From the NCBI RefSeq assembly GCF_963675905.1, contig NZ_OY780936.1, positions 2,303,946 through 2,367,945 on the forward strand: a stretch of 64,000 nucleotides of DNA. The letters are read 5' to 3'. The position numbers and the translations under genes are program-made. Shown here piece after piece: positions 19,990 to 28,239 of the stretch. The notes beneath the pieces are model-generated. The model saw nothing but the letters and a program-made list of their open reading frames with translations, ran no database searches and was not told where the DNA came from. Position 1 is the first letter of the stretch; the number at the start of each line of letters is the position of its first letter. Origin of the DNA: an uncultured Bacteroides sp. Its GTDB lineage: Bacteria > Bacteroidota > Bacteroidia > Bacteroidales > Bacteroidaceae.

Positions 19990-20916
19990 TTATTCAAAGG
20001 TTTCATTTTGAAATATCTGTTTTAGATAATTAATATTCATCCCAAAATTTTTCTTCACGTTACGTGGATCATTCTTATCCCGGGATCTTTCAACAACAAG
20101 CCATCCGTTCCACCCCATCTTATCAAGGGTTTCTTTCACTTTATTCATATTCAATCTTTTATTGTATTGTAGTAAAACATCATCTGTGTCGGTACAATGT
20201 ATCTGGCAAATACGATTCTTACCGAGTTTCTTAAGCTCTTTATACAAATTGCGTCCCGCTACAAGGGAATTCTGAAAATTATAATAGATTTTTATAGCTG
20301 GTGAATTTATTTCCTTCAGAAGTTTAATATCTCCTTTGGCATCGAGAGAAGTTTCAATTCCAATTACGACTCCTGCTTCCTGAGCCATATTTCCTATAAT
20401 CTTTAAGCGATTAACTAATTCTGAACGAATTTCCGGATTCTTTATTAAATCACACTCAACTCCAAGTGGAAGAAAAGCAACCTTTGCTCCCATAACTACC
20501 ATTGTTTGAATACAATCCTGAGTTAGTTCTTTATAATTAGCTCTTTTAACAAACGACTGAGAATAAAAGCCTGACATTGCAATTGAAGGAATTTCCAGGT
20601 TATATTTGGCTGCTTCTTCTTTAAACAGTTTCTGAAAATGAACCTGTCTAAGTTTGTTATCGAATGAGTCACGATTTCCCAAACCGCCCATATCAACCTC
20701 AACGCCATCACCATTTAGTTCTCTAACTAACTGGAATGAACCAATTTTCTGTCTTTTCAAAATCATCCAGTCACAAGCTGCAATTTTATATCTGGATTCT
20801 TTCTTATCTGCAGAAGACATATTTCCCCCTGTGCGGCTATAGAGACTGAGAGATAATGACAGGACAAAGAAAAACAAGGCTATACGTCTGAAAATAAGCC
20901 TATTTATTAATTTCAT
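19990..20916 (-). CDS. Exported sugar isomerase/epimerase-like TIM barrel
   Basis: A 308-residue protein of the xylose-isomerase-like TIM-barrel superfamily (AP endonuclease 2 fold). The start MKLINRLIFRRIALFFFVLS gives a signal peptide, so it is predicted to be exported, which is unusual for this fold. Metal-site candidates are Glu in VIGIETS, Asn in IYYNFQNS (often Asp in relatives), His in QIHCTDTD and Glu in LVVERSRD. Families with this fold isomerise or epimerise sugars or sugar acids. It is the first gene of the minus-strand pectin locus, 99 bp upstream of the beta-helix lipoprotein. The substrate is not evident. Confidence 0.75.
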   Translation of the reverse strand: MKLINRLIFRRIALFFFVLSLSLSLYSRTGGNMSSADKKESRYKIAACDWMILKRQKIGSFQLVRELNGDGVEVDMGGLGNRDSFDNKLRQVHFQKLFKEEAAKYNLEIPSIAMSGFYSQSFVKRANYKELTQDCIQTMVVMGAKVAFLPLGVECDLIKNPEIRSELVNRLKIIGNMAQEAGVVIGIETSLDAKGDIKLLKEINSPAIKIYYNFQNSLVAGRNLYKELKKLGKNRICQIHCTDTDDVLLQYNKRLNMNKVKETLDKMGWNGWLVVERSRDKNDPRNVKKNFGMNINYLKQIFQNETFE

Positions 20917-21078
20917 ATTTCTATTTATAGAGTTGGATTCAAAAAGATATATTTTTCACATCACTATATAGGACGTACCAACGTATCATCTGTAATCACT
21001 AAAAGAAGAAAAAATAAAAAAACATGTTCCACTTGCTACTTTTTCAGCATAATATATTGCTTATAAGTACTATAACAG

Positions 21079-21134
21079 GTAGCAGATAAATTTGTTTTAC
21101 TAATTATCTGCTACTAAATTATTAGATCTGCCAC
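21079..21134. repeat. Inverted and direct repeats of ATCTGCTAC upstream of pectin locus
   Basis: GTAGCAGATAA (21079-21089) and its exact inverse TTATCTGCTAC (21104-21114), then a third near-copy ATCTGCCAC (21126-21134) 20 bp further. It lies about 165 bp upstream of the first pectin-locus gene and could be an operator. Confidence 0.55.
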
Positions 21135-21218
21135 TAATAATGTAGTTGGCATGGAATCTGGTTTATTATTTTTTAAATTACTATTTAAAAGTTTAGATTA
21201 GATTAATCAAATTTTATT

Positions 21219-21303
21219 TTTGATGTATATCTAAGTACTATTTTGATGTACATCTAAACATACCTTTGATATACATCAAACACTAGTCATGATGTACATC
21301 AAA
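21219..21303. repeat. Four-palindrome array B, pitch 23 bp
   Basis: Four copies of a palindrome with consensus TTTGATGTACATCAAA: the units are TTTGATGTATATCTAA, TTTGATGTACATCTAA, TTTGATATACATCAAA and CATGATGTACATCAAA. Centres are at 21226.5, 21249.5, 21272.5 and 21295.5: spacing exactly 23 each time. The array is about 110 bp beyond the terminator of the ECF module and about 300 bp upstream of the first gene of the pectin locus. Confidence 0.9.
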
Positions 21304-21404
21304 CCAAAAAAAATTGGCGAGTAGTTTATAAATTATAAAGCAGAACCACAAAACATTATAGACAGGTGTAGAAATAGATAGAAACAATTGAAGTTTATAT
21401 AAAA

Positions 21405-21445
21405 AACAAAAAAAGTGGAAACACCCACCTAAGGCACTTCCACTT
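21405..21445 (-). terminator. Terminator of ECF module
   Basis: AAGTGGAA (21413-21420) pairs with TTCCACTT (21438-21445); T-rich on the minus strand after the stem. Confidence 0.75.
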
Positions 21446-21477
21446 AATTCCTCTCAAAAAAATCTACTATCTTCCAC

Positions 21478-21924
21478 TTAAGGTTTACGACCAAAATCTT
21501 TAAGCAGTTCCCTATGGAAACGCATTTCAGCTCCCTGAACTTTAAAAATCTTTTCGCAGGAAAGAATTCCTTTAAATCTATAAAAATATGCTTTTTCCAA
21601 TTTATCGGAAGCAATACGGGCATTCAAAACATTGGTTATAATGGCTTCATACTCTGTTTCAGTCATTTTTTCCTTTTTTCCTCTTCTTATCTGAGACCAC
21701 GCTCTATCATTTAATGCTTTCTTCTTTTCCTGTAACTCAAAATATATAGGGAAGAATTTTGCAGCTTCATCTTGTGTTAAATCAGCTTTAGCCGTTATAA
21801 AAGCTTCTTGCTTCTGACGAAACTCTTCCGGAGACATCTTTGACCTATGGCCATCTTGTGCAAAGGTTCCTATTATTCCAATAAAAGAAACCATTAACAC
21901 TAAAAATAATCTTTTCATATCCAT
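21478..21924 (-). CDS. Small exported helical protein linked to ECF sigma module
   Basis: A 148-residue exported protein (signal peptide about 1-22, ending IGTFAQ). The mature part is strongly charged and helical, with LTQDEAAKFFPIYFELQEKK, a pattern reminiscent of Spy/CpxP-like LTxxQ periplasmic proteins. It begins 19 bp after the putative anti-sigma gene and is the last gene of that unit, closed by a terminator at 21413-21445. A role in sensing or buffering envelope stress is plausible from context but is inference. Confidence 0.7.
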   Translation of the reverse strand: MDMKRLFLVLMVSFIGIIGTFAQDGHRSKMSPEEFRQKQEAFITAKADLTQDEAAKFFPIYFELQEKKKALNDRAWSQIRRGKKEKMTETEYEAIITNVLNARIASDKLEKAYFYRFKGILSCEKIFKVQGAEMRFHRELLKDFGRKP

Positions 21925-21943
21925 TCTCTATTTATAGCAGCCT

Positions 21944-22312
21944 CTATTCAGCTTCTGTTAAACATTCATATAAAGAATAATCATCCATCATTGAATGATC
22001 AATCATTGTTTCCACGTATCGTTCTGTTACTATTTCTGTTTCGGCATGTTTCGACGTTTCTGAAGATTCATTTCCTGATGTAATATTAAGCATTAAACGA
22101 ACGCCTAATAGCATCCCTGCAAAAACTGCCGTCATATAGAACCATGGCTTTACTCTGCTCCACCTTGTGATGTGATGTTTTACAAAAGGCTGATCTACCT
22201 TCTCAGGCAGTTGTTCCATAATGTTCTCTTTGAAGTGATCAAAGTAGCCATCGGGGACGGTAAACGGGTTACCGGTGCCGCACTTTCTCAATATTTCATC
22301 TTCTTCTTTCAT
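21944..22312 (-). CDS. Putative membrane anti-sigma factor
   Basis: A 122-residue protein with no signal peptide and one membrane segment at about residues 67-86 (PWFYMTAVFAGMLLGVRLML). The N-terminal cytoplasmic part carries NPFTVPDGYFDHFKENIM, a motif I recall from proteins encoded next to Bacteroides ECF sigma factors; the C-terminal part is short, acidic and periplasmic. Position directly between the sigma factor (51 bp upstream) and a small exported protein supports an anti-sigma role. There is no zinc-binding ZAS motif, so the assignment rests on topology and context. Confidence 0.65.
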   Translation of the reverse strand: MKEEDEILRKCGTGNPFTVPDGYFDHFKENIMEQLPEKVDQPFVKHHITRWSRVKPWFYMTAVFAGMLLGVRLMLNITSGNESSETSKHAETEIVTERYVETMIDHSMMDDYSLYECLTEAE

Positions 22313-22363
22313 ATCTTATCTCTCCTTCTCTATAATTCTTAGACTCTATGTAACACAAAAGGT

Positions 22364-22918
22364 TTAAAAAGAATCTTTTAAAAAACTTTCTATTTTCTTC
22401 ACCGCATGATGATAAGAAGCCTTCAATGCCCCAACAGAGGTACCAAAGACATCGGACATATCTTCATATTTCATTTCCTGAAAATATTTCAGGTTAAATA
22501 CCATTCGTTGCTTTTCGGGCAAAGTGAGCAGCGCCTTCTGCAACAGCACTTGTGCTTCGTCTCCCGAAAAGTAAGGATCTCCTTCCAGTTTGCTTACGGC
22601 CTCGGCCTCCGGCTCATCAATAGACATCATGGATGTCGCTCTCTGCTTATTCAGAAAAGTAAGGCATTCATTTAATGCAATGCGATACAGCCAGGTCGAG
22701 AGTTTTGATTCGGCCCGAAAATAATCTATATTAGTCCAGGCTTTAATAAAAGTATTCTGCAACAAGTCATTCGCATCTTCGTGAGAGAGCACCATTCGCC
22801 GGATTTGCCAGTAAAGCTGCTCACTGTATTGTGCTACAATTCTGGAGAATGCCTCTTTTTGGGTATCCTCATGCTGCAGCAGCAACAATACTTCTTTCTC
22901 ATTATAAGATGGAGTCAT
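22364..22918 (-). CDS. ECF RNA polymerase sigma factor
   Basis: A 184-residue sigma-70 factor of the extracytoplasmic-function group. Region 2 is seen at about 25-90 (HEDANDLLQNTFIKAWTNI, LSTWLYRIALNECL) and region 4 at about 125-180 (LPEKQRMVFNLKYFQEMKY, then the helix-turn-helix SVGALKASYHHAVKKI). It directs transcription of its regulon when its anti-sigma partner, probably the next gene, is inactivated. It lies 12 bp after the L,D-transpeptidase gene in the same direction, so the two are likely co-transcribed. Confidence 0.93.
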   Translation of the reverse strand: MTPSYNEKEVLLLLQHEDTQKEAFSRIVAQYSEQLYWQIRRMVLSHEDANDLLQNTFIKAWTNIDYFRAESKLSTWLYRIALNECLTFLNKQRATSMMSIDEPEAEAVSKLEGDPYFSGDEAQVLLQKALLTLPEKQRMVFNLKYFQEMKYEDMSDVFGTSVGALKASYHHAVKKIESFLKDSF

Positions 22919-22930
22919 ATTCTTTTTCTG

Positions 22931-24745
22931 TTATATTTTTCTTAGTTCCTTCAATAAAGGCCTGTCAAATTTATAAATATCATCGCAATAATTCAGTTTG
23001 CCATCTTTAGACATAACTATGGTATAATAATCTAAAAAAAGCGGAACTGTTTCCGGAAAGGTAAACGCTTTCATTGGCTTGTATTCGGGCAACTCCAATA
23101 ATTTCTTTCCTTGCTTTGTTTTAGGAGGAACATCAATTGCAATTCTTATTTTATCCATCACCTTTTCATCCTTTTTCTTTAAAAGAAAAAAAGCAAAATC
23201 GAGCGGTTTCTCAAGTCGCACACAACCATGACTCAACGCTCTGTTTTCTTTCATAAAGGCCCATCGTGAAGGAGTATCGTGCAAATAAACAGCAAAAGCA
23301 TTTGGAAAACGAAATATAAGTCTTCCTAATGAGTTTCCTTCTCCTTTTTCCTGCTTAACACTAAATGGTATTACTTCGTTTTCGTAACTGGTCCATTTAA
23401 CAGAAAGCGGATTAACTTCATTTCCTTCCTTATCGTAAACCTTCATCTGATGCTTTTCAAAATAAGCAGGATCTGCAAGAAATGATGGTATAATTTCTTT
23501 GCGGATAATTGATTGAGGTACATTCCAGTAAGGATTCATCTGCATATAGACAATTTTACTTGCCAGAAGAGGAGTCTTATTTTCATAAGTACCGCAACAC
23601 ACCTTCATCTCCAACAAAGAGTCAACTCTTTCATCCACGGCCTTCAGAGTAAAATTCGCAATATTCACTTCAACGTATTTAGACCCCTTACTCATTTTTT
23701 TCTGCCATCTTGCCCGTTCCATATTCACTGCCAATATGTTTTTGTAATAACTCAATGGTCGATTCAGCATTCCAATGGTATAACTACCAATAATATTACT
23801 CAAAGGCATATTATTACTTCTTCGGAATTCATTCACCGCATTCAACAAATCGGATGACAAAGAAGAATAAATACTACCTGCATGCTCAATCCGTGGTAGA
23901 TATCCCAAATTCATAAGCCGCTCTGCAATCAAAGGTACCACCTCATTAACATCTCCTTCTTTCAGTACCATCTTTCCAATATCCGGTATCTCTTTGAAAG
24001 AATTATTTTTCTGAGCAGCCAACCTAACATATTCCTTTTGTAAACGCAAATAAAAAGGATCTTTTGGCTGAACCGTCAGCATAAAAGTATTCAAATTTCC
24101 TTTTACTGCATCTAAAGCATTATTCACAAATTTCCTGTCATACCTCTTCAAAGGAATGGAAAAGTAAATCTTCATCTTTGGCGGAGCCAGCGAATCTCTT
24201 ACTTCCCCAGGTTTAAGTTCTGCTTCATCAATATTATTTAATACCCTACCCGGACTAACAAAGCCATAACTCATTCCACATACATAACGAAGATATGCAG
24301 CAGACAAATCATACTCCAATTCTGCAAGCAGCCTATTTATATTATCTGTCTTCTTAATTTCCAAAGAACGCAATTTCCTGAAACGAGCTTTAATTTTAGA
24401 CACAGAAAACTTTTCAGGGTTTAATCCATGTACCCTTGAATTTTCAAGCCAATAGAGTAATTGTTCTATCCGCGTCCAATCTCCATAGGAAGTAAGCCAT
24501 AAAGAAGAGCCCTCTTTTGCATAATAATGATACAATGCCGAATCTTTAACTGAATGAACACTTCTCTCTACGCAAAGTTTCAATAGCCTTTTATGTACCT
24601 TTTCTCCATCTATCACAAAACGTGGATCACTCATCTCTTGAAAATAAGATAAGTTTAAGTAATCCAAAGAATCGGATTTATCAAGATTACAACCGCACAT
24701 AATCAGCATAAAGAAAGGTATAGCAAGAAACAGGCGTTTTGTCAT
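22931..24745 (-). CDS. L,D-transpeptidase (YcbB-like) lipoprotein
   Basis: A 604-residue cell-wall enzyme. The lipobox MCGC (Cys19) predicts membrane anchoring. A peptidoglycan-binding-type segment is seen at about 268-320 (LIAERLMNLGYLP). The YkuD catalytic domain follows at about 350-520, with His489 in YLHDTPS and the active-site motif SHGCVRL (Cys508). Such enzymes make 3-3 cross-links in peptidoglycan or attach proteins to it. The length and order match the large YcbB-like group. It is first in the unit with an ECF sigma factor; a -7 element (TATCTTTGT on the minus strand, 24785-24793) precedes it. A link between wall cross-linking and that sigma factor is inferred. Confidence 0.92.
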   Translation of the reverse strand: MTKRLFLAIPFFMLIMCGCNLDKSDSLDYLNLSYFQEMSDPRFVIDGEKVHKRLLKLCVERSVHSVKDSALYHYYAKEGSSLWLTSYGDWTRIEQLLYWLENSRVHGLNPEKFSVSKIKARFRKLRSLEIKKTDNINRLLAELEYDLSAAYLRYVCGMSYGFVSPGRVLNNIDEAELKPGEVRDSLAPPKMKIYFSIPLKRYDRKFVNNALDAVKGNLNTFMLTVQPKDPFYLRLQKEYVRLAAQKNNSFKEIPDIGKMVLKEGDVNEVVPLIAERLMNLGYLPRIEHAGSIYSSLSSDLLNAVNEFRRSNNMPLSNIIGSYTIGMLNRPLSYYKNILAVNMERARWQKKMSKGSKYVEVNIANFTLKAVDERVDSLLEMKVCCGTYENKTPLLASKIVYMQMNPYWNVPQSIIRKEIIPSFLADPAYFEKHQMKVYDKEGNEVNPLSVKWTSYENEVIPFSVKQEKGEGNSLGRLIFRFPNAFAVYLHDTPSRWAFMKENRALSHGCVRLEKPLDFAFFLLKKKDEKVMDKIRIAIDVPPKTKQGKKLLELPEYKPMKAFTFPETVPLFLDYYTIVMSKDGKLNYCDDIYKFDRPLLKELRKI

Positions 24746-24784
24746 ACTTATTATTCGTTCATCTTTTTTAATTCATTACTGCAG

Positions 24785-24793
24785 ACAAAGATA
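24785..24793 (-). promoter_or_regulatory. -7 element of L,D-transpeptidase/ECF unit
   Basis: TATCTTTGT on the minus strand, 40 bp before the start at 24745; the -33 box is only a near match. Confidence 0.55.
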
Positions 24794-24835
24794 TAGTTTT
24801 TACGGAAATAAAAACGAAAAATAATGCATCTGTTA

Positions 24836-24872
24836 AAAAGATCACCCACAAAAGCAAAGCTGATGTGGGTGA
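24836..24872 (-). terminator. Terminator of tail-only secreted protein gene
   Basis: TCACCCACA (24842-24850) pairs with TGTGGGTGA (24864-24872), 21 bp after the stop. Confidence 0.75.
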
Positions 24873-24892
24873 ATATAAAAAGTTAGAGAATT

Positions 24893-25204
24893 CTATTTTA
24901 TGGCTACCTTTCGGGCAATATTCTCTATTTTGAGAATATACCAACCTTTAGGAAGATTTAGAGTAATTACCTTATCTACTGAATCTATTTTTATAGAAGA
25001 TACTTTCATTCCTAAAACATTATAAATTTCAAGAACAGATCCAGGTGCAGCATTTTGTACACGGACAGTATTGCCGATAACAGTTAAAGTAACAGAAGTC
25101 TGCTCATTATCAATGGGTAGAGATTTCCGGCCTTCCTGAGCATAAACTACAGGGTAAGACAGAAAAGAGAAGATTATTAAAAAACACAGAACTATTCTCT
25201 TCAT
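24893..25204 (-). CDS. Small secreted protein with T9SS-type sorting-domain fold
   Basis: A 103-residue protein made of a signal peptide (about 1-22, ending VYAQ), a short linker, and one domain that looks like a type A secretion-tail domain: LEIYNVLGMKVSS then ITLNLPKGWYILKI and a basic end KVAIK. Normally this domain is the C-terminal tail of a large cargo protein; here it is alone. It has a full promoter at 25231-25263 and its own terminator at 24842-24872, so it is a monocistronic gene. The function is unknown. Confidence 0.75.
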   Translation of the reverse strand: MKRIVLCFLIIFSFLSYPVVYAQEGRKSLPIDNEQTSVTLTVIGNTVRVQNAAPGSVLEIYNVLGMKVSSIKIDSVDKVITLNLPKGWYILKIENIARKVAIK

Positions 25205-25230
25205 CTGTAAGCTTCATTTTACTTTATGAA

Positions 25231-25263
25231 ACAAATGTAAACATTCCGATTTTCTTATACAAA
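25231..25263 (-). promoter_or_regulatory. Promoter of tail-only secreted protein gene
   Basis: Minus strand TTTG (25260-25263), 20 bp, TACATTTGT (25231-25239), 27 bp before the start at 25204. Confidence 0.75.
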
Positions 25264-25280
25264 TATTCTGGTTTAAACCT

Positions 25281-26195
25281 CTAAATATTTATATACAAAC
25301 CTTCTTTAGCAAGCTGACATACCGGAAATATCTCCTTTGCTTCCTGCAAAAATATTAAATCATCCTCATATCGGGCAGAAAAATGCCCTAACAACAATTT
25401 TTTAACATTAGCAGTAAGAGCAATCTGTGCAGCCTGTCGAGCAGTAGTGTGATATGTTTCTTTTGCCCTGGGAAGTTCCGCCTGAGTAAAAGTGGATTCA
25501 TGAAACAAAAGATCTACACCTTGTATCTGATCTACTATCTTTTCAGTATAAATCGTATCTGAACAATATGCATATCTACGGGGAGGTGTTGCAGGAATAG
25601 TAAGGCGGCTATTAGGAACAACTTCTCCTTCAGGAGTTATAAAATCCTCACCATTCTTTATACGATTCATCTGAAAAATAGGAACCTGATAAAAATCAAT
25701 CATGTCACGAATAATATGATTCCTTTCCGCTTTCTCTTCAAAAAGAAAGCCACAGCAAGGAACACGATGCTTTAGAGGTATAGTAGTTACCGTTAACGAG
25801 CGGTCCTCGTAAATCAATTCTGGCTTTTTAGTACCAAAGGGGATTAATGTTACTTTATATGGAAGATGCTGGCAAAAGTAATCAAGCACCGGATCTAGAT
25901 ATTTACTCATATCCTTGTGCGCATGAATACAAAGCTCTGCCGTACGGCCCAGCATTCCAAATGTAGAGATAAGACCCGGCAATCCAAAACAATGATCACC
26001 ATGAAGATGAGAGATAAAAATATGATTCAGACGTGAGAACTTTAGTTTAGATCTGCGAAATTGCATTTGCGTTCCTTCGCCACAGTCTATCATAAAGAGC
26101 TTGTCTCTCAAGTTTACAACTTGAGAAGTAGGAAAATGACGCGTGGTAGGCAAAGCAGAGCCACATCCCAGAATATGAACATCAAATTTTTCCAT
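25281..26195 (-). CDS. rnz: Ribonuclease Z
   Basis: A 304-residue metallo-beta-lactamase-fold endonuclease that trims the 3' ends of tRNA precursors. The metal-binding motif SHLHGDH is at residues 62-68, the N-terminal strand FDVHILGCGSALPT is typical, and GHFSARY with its histidine lies near the C-terminus. Length and motifs fit bacterial RNase Z well. It is 70 bp downstream of rpsA, beyond the rpsA terminator, so it may be expressed by read-through or from a promoter I cannot pinpoint. Confidence 0.95.
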   Translation of the reverse strand: MEKFDVHILGCGSALPTTRHFPTSQVVNLRDKLFMIDCGEGTQMQFRRSKLKFSRLNHIFISHLHGDHCFGLPGLISTFGMLGRTAELCIHAHKDMSKYLDPVLDYFCQHLPYKVTLIPFGTKKPELIYEDRSLTVTTIPLKHRVPCCGFLFEEKAERNHIIRDMIDFYQVPIFQMNRIKNGEDFITPEGEVVPNSRLTIPATPPRRYAYCSDTIYTEKIVDQIQGVDLLFHESTFTQAELPRAKETYHTTARQAAQIALTANVKKLLLGHFSARYEDDLIFLQEAKEIFPVCQLAKEGLYINI

Positions 26196-26213
26196 ACTAC
26201 TTTTTTGAAACGA

Positions 26214-26241
26214 AAGGGGCTACCGAAAACGGCAACCCCTT
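26214..26241 (-). terminator. Terminator of rpsA
   Basis: AAGGGG-T-CCG pairs with CGG-A-CCCCTT around a GAAA-like loop, 25 bp after the rpsA stop. Confidence 0.75.
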
Positions 26242-26265
26242 CAGATTTTATTTATAACTAATTAA

Positions 26266-28062
26266 TTAGTCTTTATCAGCTTCCATTTGTTCCTTCAATG
26301 CAGCTAATGCATCGATATCACCTAATGTAGTAGAAGCAGCTTGGTTTGTTACTGCAGGAGCAGCTTCTTCTTTCTTGCTAGTTGTTTTCTTTGAAGAAGC
26401 TTTCTTTTCAGCTTTTTCTTCTGCCTTTGCAGCATCTTCGAAAATACGGCTGTGAGAAAGAATGATTCTCTTAGCATCCTTATTGAATTCGATTACTTTG
26501 AACTCTAGTTTTTCGTCTAACTGAGCTTGTGAACCGTCTTCTTTTACAAGATGTTTTGGAGTAGCAAAACCTTCAACGCCATAAGGAAGAGCAACTACAG
26601 AACCTTTATCAAGCATTTCGATAATAGTTCCTTCGTGTACTGAACCTACTGTGAATACAGTTTCGAATACATCCCAAGGATTTTCTTCCAATTGTTTGTG
26701 ACCTAAGCTCAAACGACGGTTTTCTTTGTCGATTTCAAGAACCTGAACGTCGATATCTGCACCAATTGAAGTAAATTCAGATGGGTGTTTAACTTTCTTA
26801 GTCCAAGAAAGATCAGAAATGTGGATCAATCCATCAACACCTTCTTCAATTTCTACGAATACACCGAAGTTAGTGAAGTTACGAACTTTAGCAACATGTT
26901 TGCTACCTACAGGATATTTATCTGCGATAGTTTCCCATGGATCTTGTTTCAATTGTTTGATACCCAAAGACATCTTACGTTCGTCACGGTCAAGTGTAAG
27001 AACAACAGCTTCAACTGTATCACCTACCTTCATGAAGTCTTGAGCGCTACGTAAGTGTTGAGACCAAGACATTTCAGAAACGTGAATCAAACCTTCAACG
27101 CCTGGAGCAATTTCGATAAATGCACCGTAATCAGCCATAACAACTACTTTACCTTCTACCTTGTCACCAACTTTCAGTTCAGCTGAAAGAGCATCCCATG
27201 GATGAGGAGTAAGTTGTTTCAAACCAAGAGCAATACGTTTCTTTTCGTTATCAAAGTCAAGGATAACAACGTTAAGCTTCTGATCCAATTCAACAACTTC
27301 TTTAGGATCGCTAACACGTCCCCAAGAAAGGTCTGTAATGTGGATCAAACCGTCTACGCCACCCAAGTCGATGAATACACCGTAAGATGTGATATTTTTA
27401 ACAGTTCCTTCAAGAACTTGTCCTTTTTCAAGTTTACCGATAATTTCTTTCTTCTGTTGTTCAAGTTCAGCTTCGATAAGAGCTTTGTGAGAAACAACAA
27501 CGTTTTTGAATTCCTGGTTGATTTTAACAACTTTGAATTCCATAGTTTTTCCAACGAATACATCGTAGTCGCGGATAGGCTTAACGTCAATCTGAGAACC
27601 TGGCAAGAATGCTTCGATTCCAAATACGTCAACAATCATACCACCCTTAGTGCGGCATTTGATAAAGCCCTTAACAATTTCTTCTGTTTCAAGAGCTGCG
27701 TTAACACGATCCCATGAACGAGCAGCACGAGCTTTTTTGTGTGAAAGGATTAACTGACCTTTCTTGTCTTCCTGATTTTCGATGTAAACTTCTACTTTAT
27801 CACCGATTGTTAATTCAGGATTGTAACGAAATTCATTCAAAGGAATGATACCATCTGATTTGTAACCAATGTTAACAACAACTTCACGTTTGTTCATTGA
27901 GATTACAGTTCCGTCAACCACCTCACGGTCGCTAACTTTGTTAAGCGTACTATCGTAAGCTTTTTCTAGTTCTTCTTGGCTAGCACCAACAAAAGATTCA
28001 CCGTTTTCATACGCATCCCAGTTGAAGTCTTCAACAGGAGCAACGTTCTTTAAATTTTCCAT
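26266..28062 (-). CDS. rpsA: 30S ribosomal protein S1
   Basis: A 598-residue protein with six S1 RNA-binding domains, at about 50-120, 137-200, 215-285, 300-370, 388-458 and 475-540. The repeats with GVFIDLGGVDGLIHITDLSW, GAFIEIAPGVEGLIHVSEM and GVFVEIEEGVDGLIHISDL are clear. The C-terminal tail is rich in Lys, Glu and Ala. S1 binds mRNA and helps translation initiation, which matters in Bacteroides where Shine-Dalgarno signals are weak. A -7 promoter element (TATCTTTGC, minus strand, 28126-28134) lies upstream and a terminator at 26214-26241 downstream. Confidence 0.97.
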   Translation of the reverse strand: MENLKNVAPVEDFNWDAYENGESFVGASQEELEKAYDSTLNKVSDREVVDGTVISMNKREVVVNIGYKSDGIIPLNEFRYNPELTIGDKVEVYIENQEDKKGQLILSHKKARAARSWDRVNAALETEEIVKGFIKCRTKGGMIVDVFGIEAFLPGSQIDVKPIRDYDVFVGKTMEFKVVKINQEFKNVVVSHKALIEAELEQQKKEIIGKLEKGQVLEGTVKNITSYGVFIDLGGVDGLIHITDLSWGRVSDPKEVVELDQKLNVVILDFDNEKKRIALGLKQLTPHPWDALSAELKVGDKVEGKVVVMADYGAFIEIAPGVEGLIHVSEMSWSQHLRSAQDFMKVGDTVEAVVLTLDRDERKMSLGIKQLKQDPWETIADKYPVGSKHVAKVRNFTNFGVFVEIEEGVDGLIHISDLSWTKKVKHPSEFTSIGADIDVQVLEIDKENRRLSLGHKQLEENPWDVFETVFTVGSVHEGTIIEMLDKGSVVALPYGVEGFATPKHLVKEDGSQAQLDEKLEFKVIEFNKDAKRIILSHSRIFEDAAKAEEKAEKKASSKKTTSKKEEAAPAVTNQAASTTLGDIDALAALKEQMEADKD

Positions 28063-28125
28063 TAATAATTTTGTTTAAATACCTTTAATTAAGTAAGACA
28101 TTATAATTGACTATATAAATCCGGC

Positions 28126-28134
28126 GCAAAGATA
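28126..28134 (-). promoter_or_regulatory. -7 element of rpsA
   Basis: TATCTTTGC on the minus strand, 64 bp before the rpsA start; a TTTG lies 16 bp upstream, slightly short of the usual spacing. Confidence 0.6.
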
Positions 28135-28239
28135 AATGTTTTCTCGTAAACAAAAAAAGAATTCAGAGATTATTTCTTATATGCCTTGGCCATAATTCAT
28201 TCATTATCATGGATAAATAGAATCTATACTCAAAAAATA

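Larger units (their letters stand above)
20917..21477. other. 561-bp gene-free region between pectin locus and ECF module
   Basis: Holds, from right to left, the terminator of the ECF module (21413-21445), array B, the ATCTGCTAC repeats and the upstream DNA of the first pectin-locus gene. No clear TAnnTTTG promoter is seen for 20916; no ORF of note. Confidence 0.7.

Noticed and set aside
27202-27717. 171-codon plus-strand ORF inside rpsA
   Set aside because: Antisense to a clear S1 gene; its composition mirrors the repeat domains and no promoter or family match is seen.
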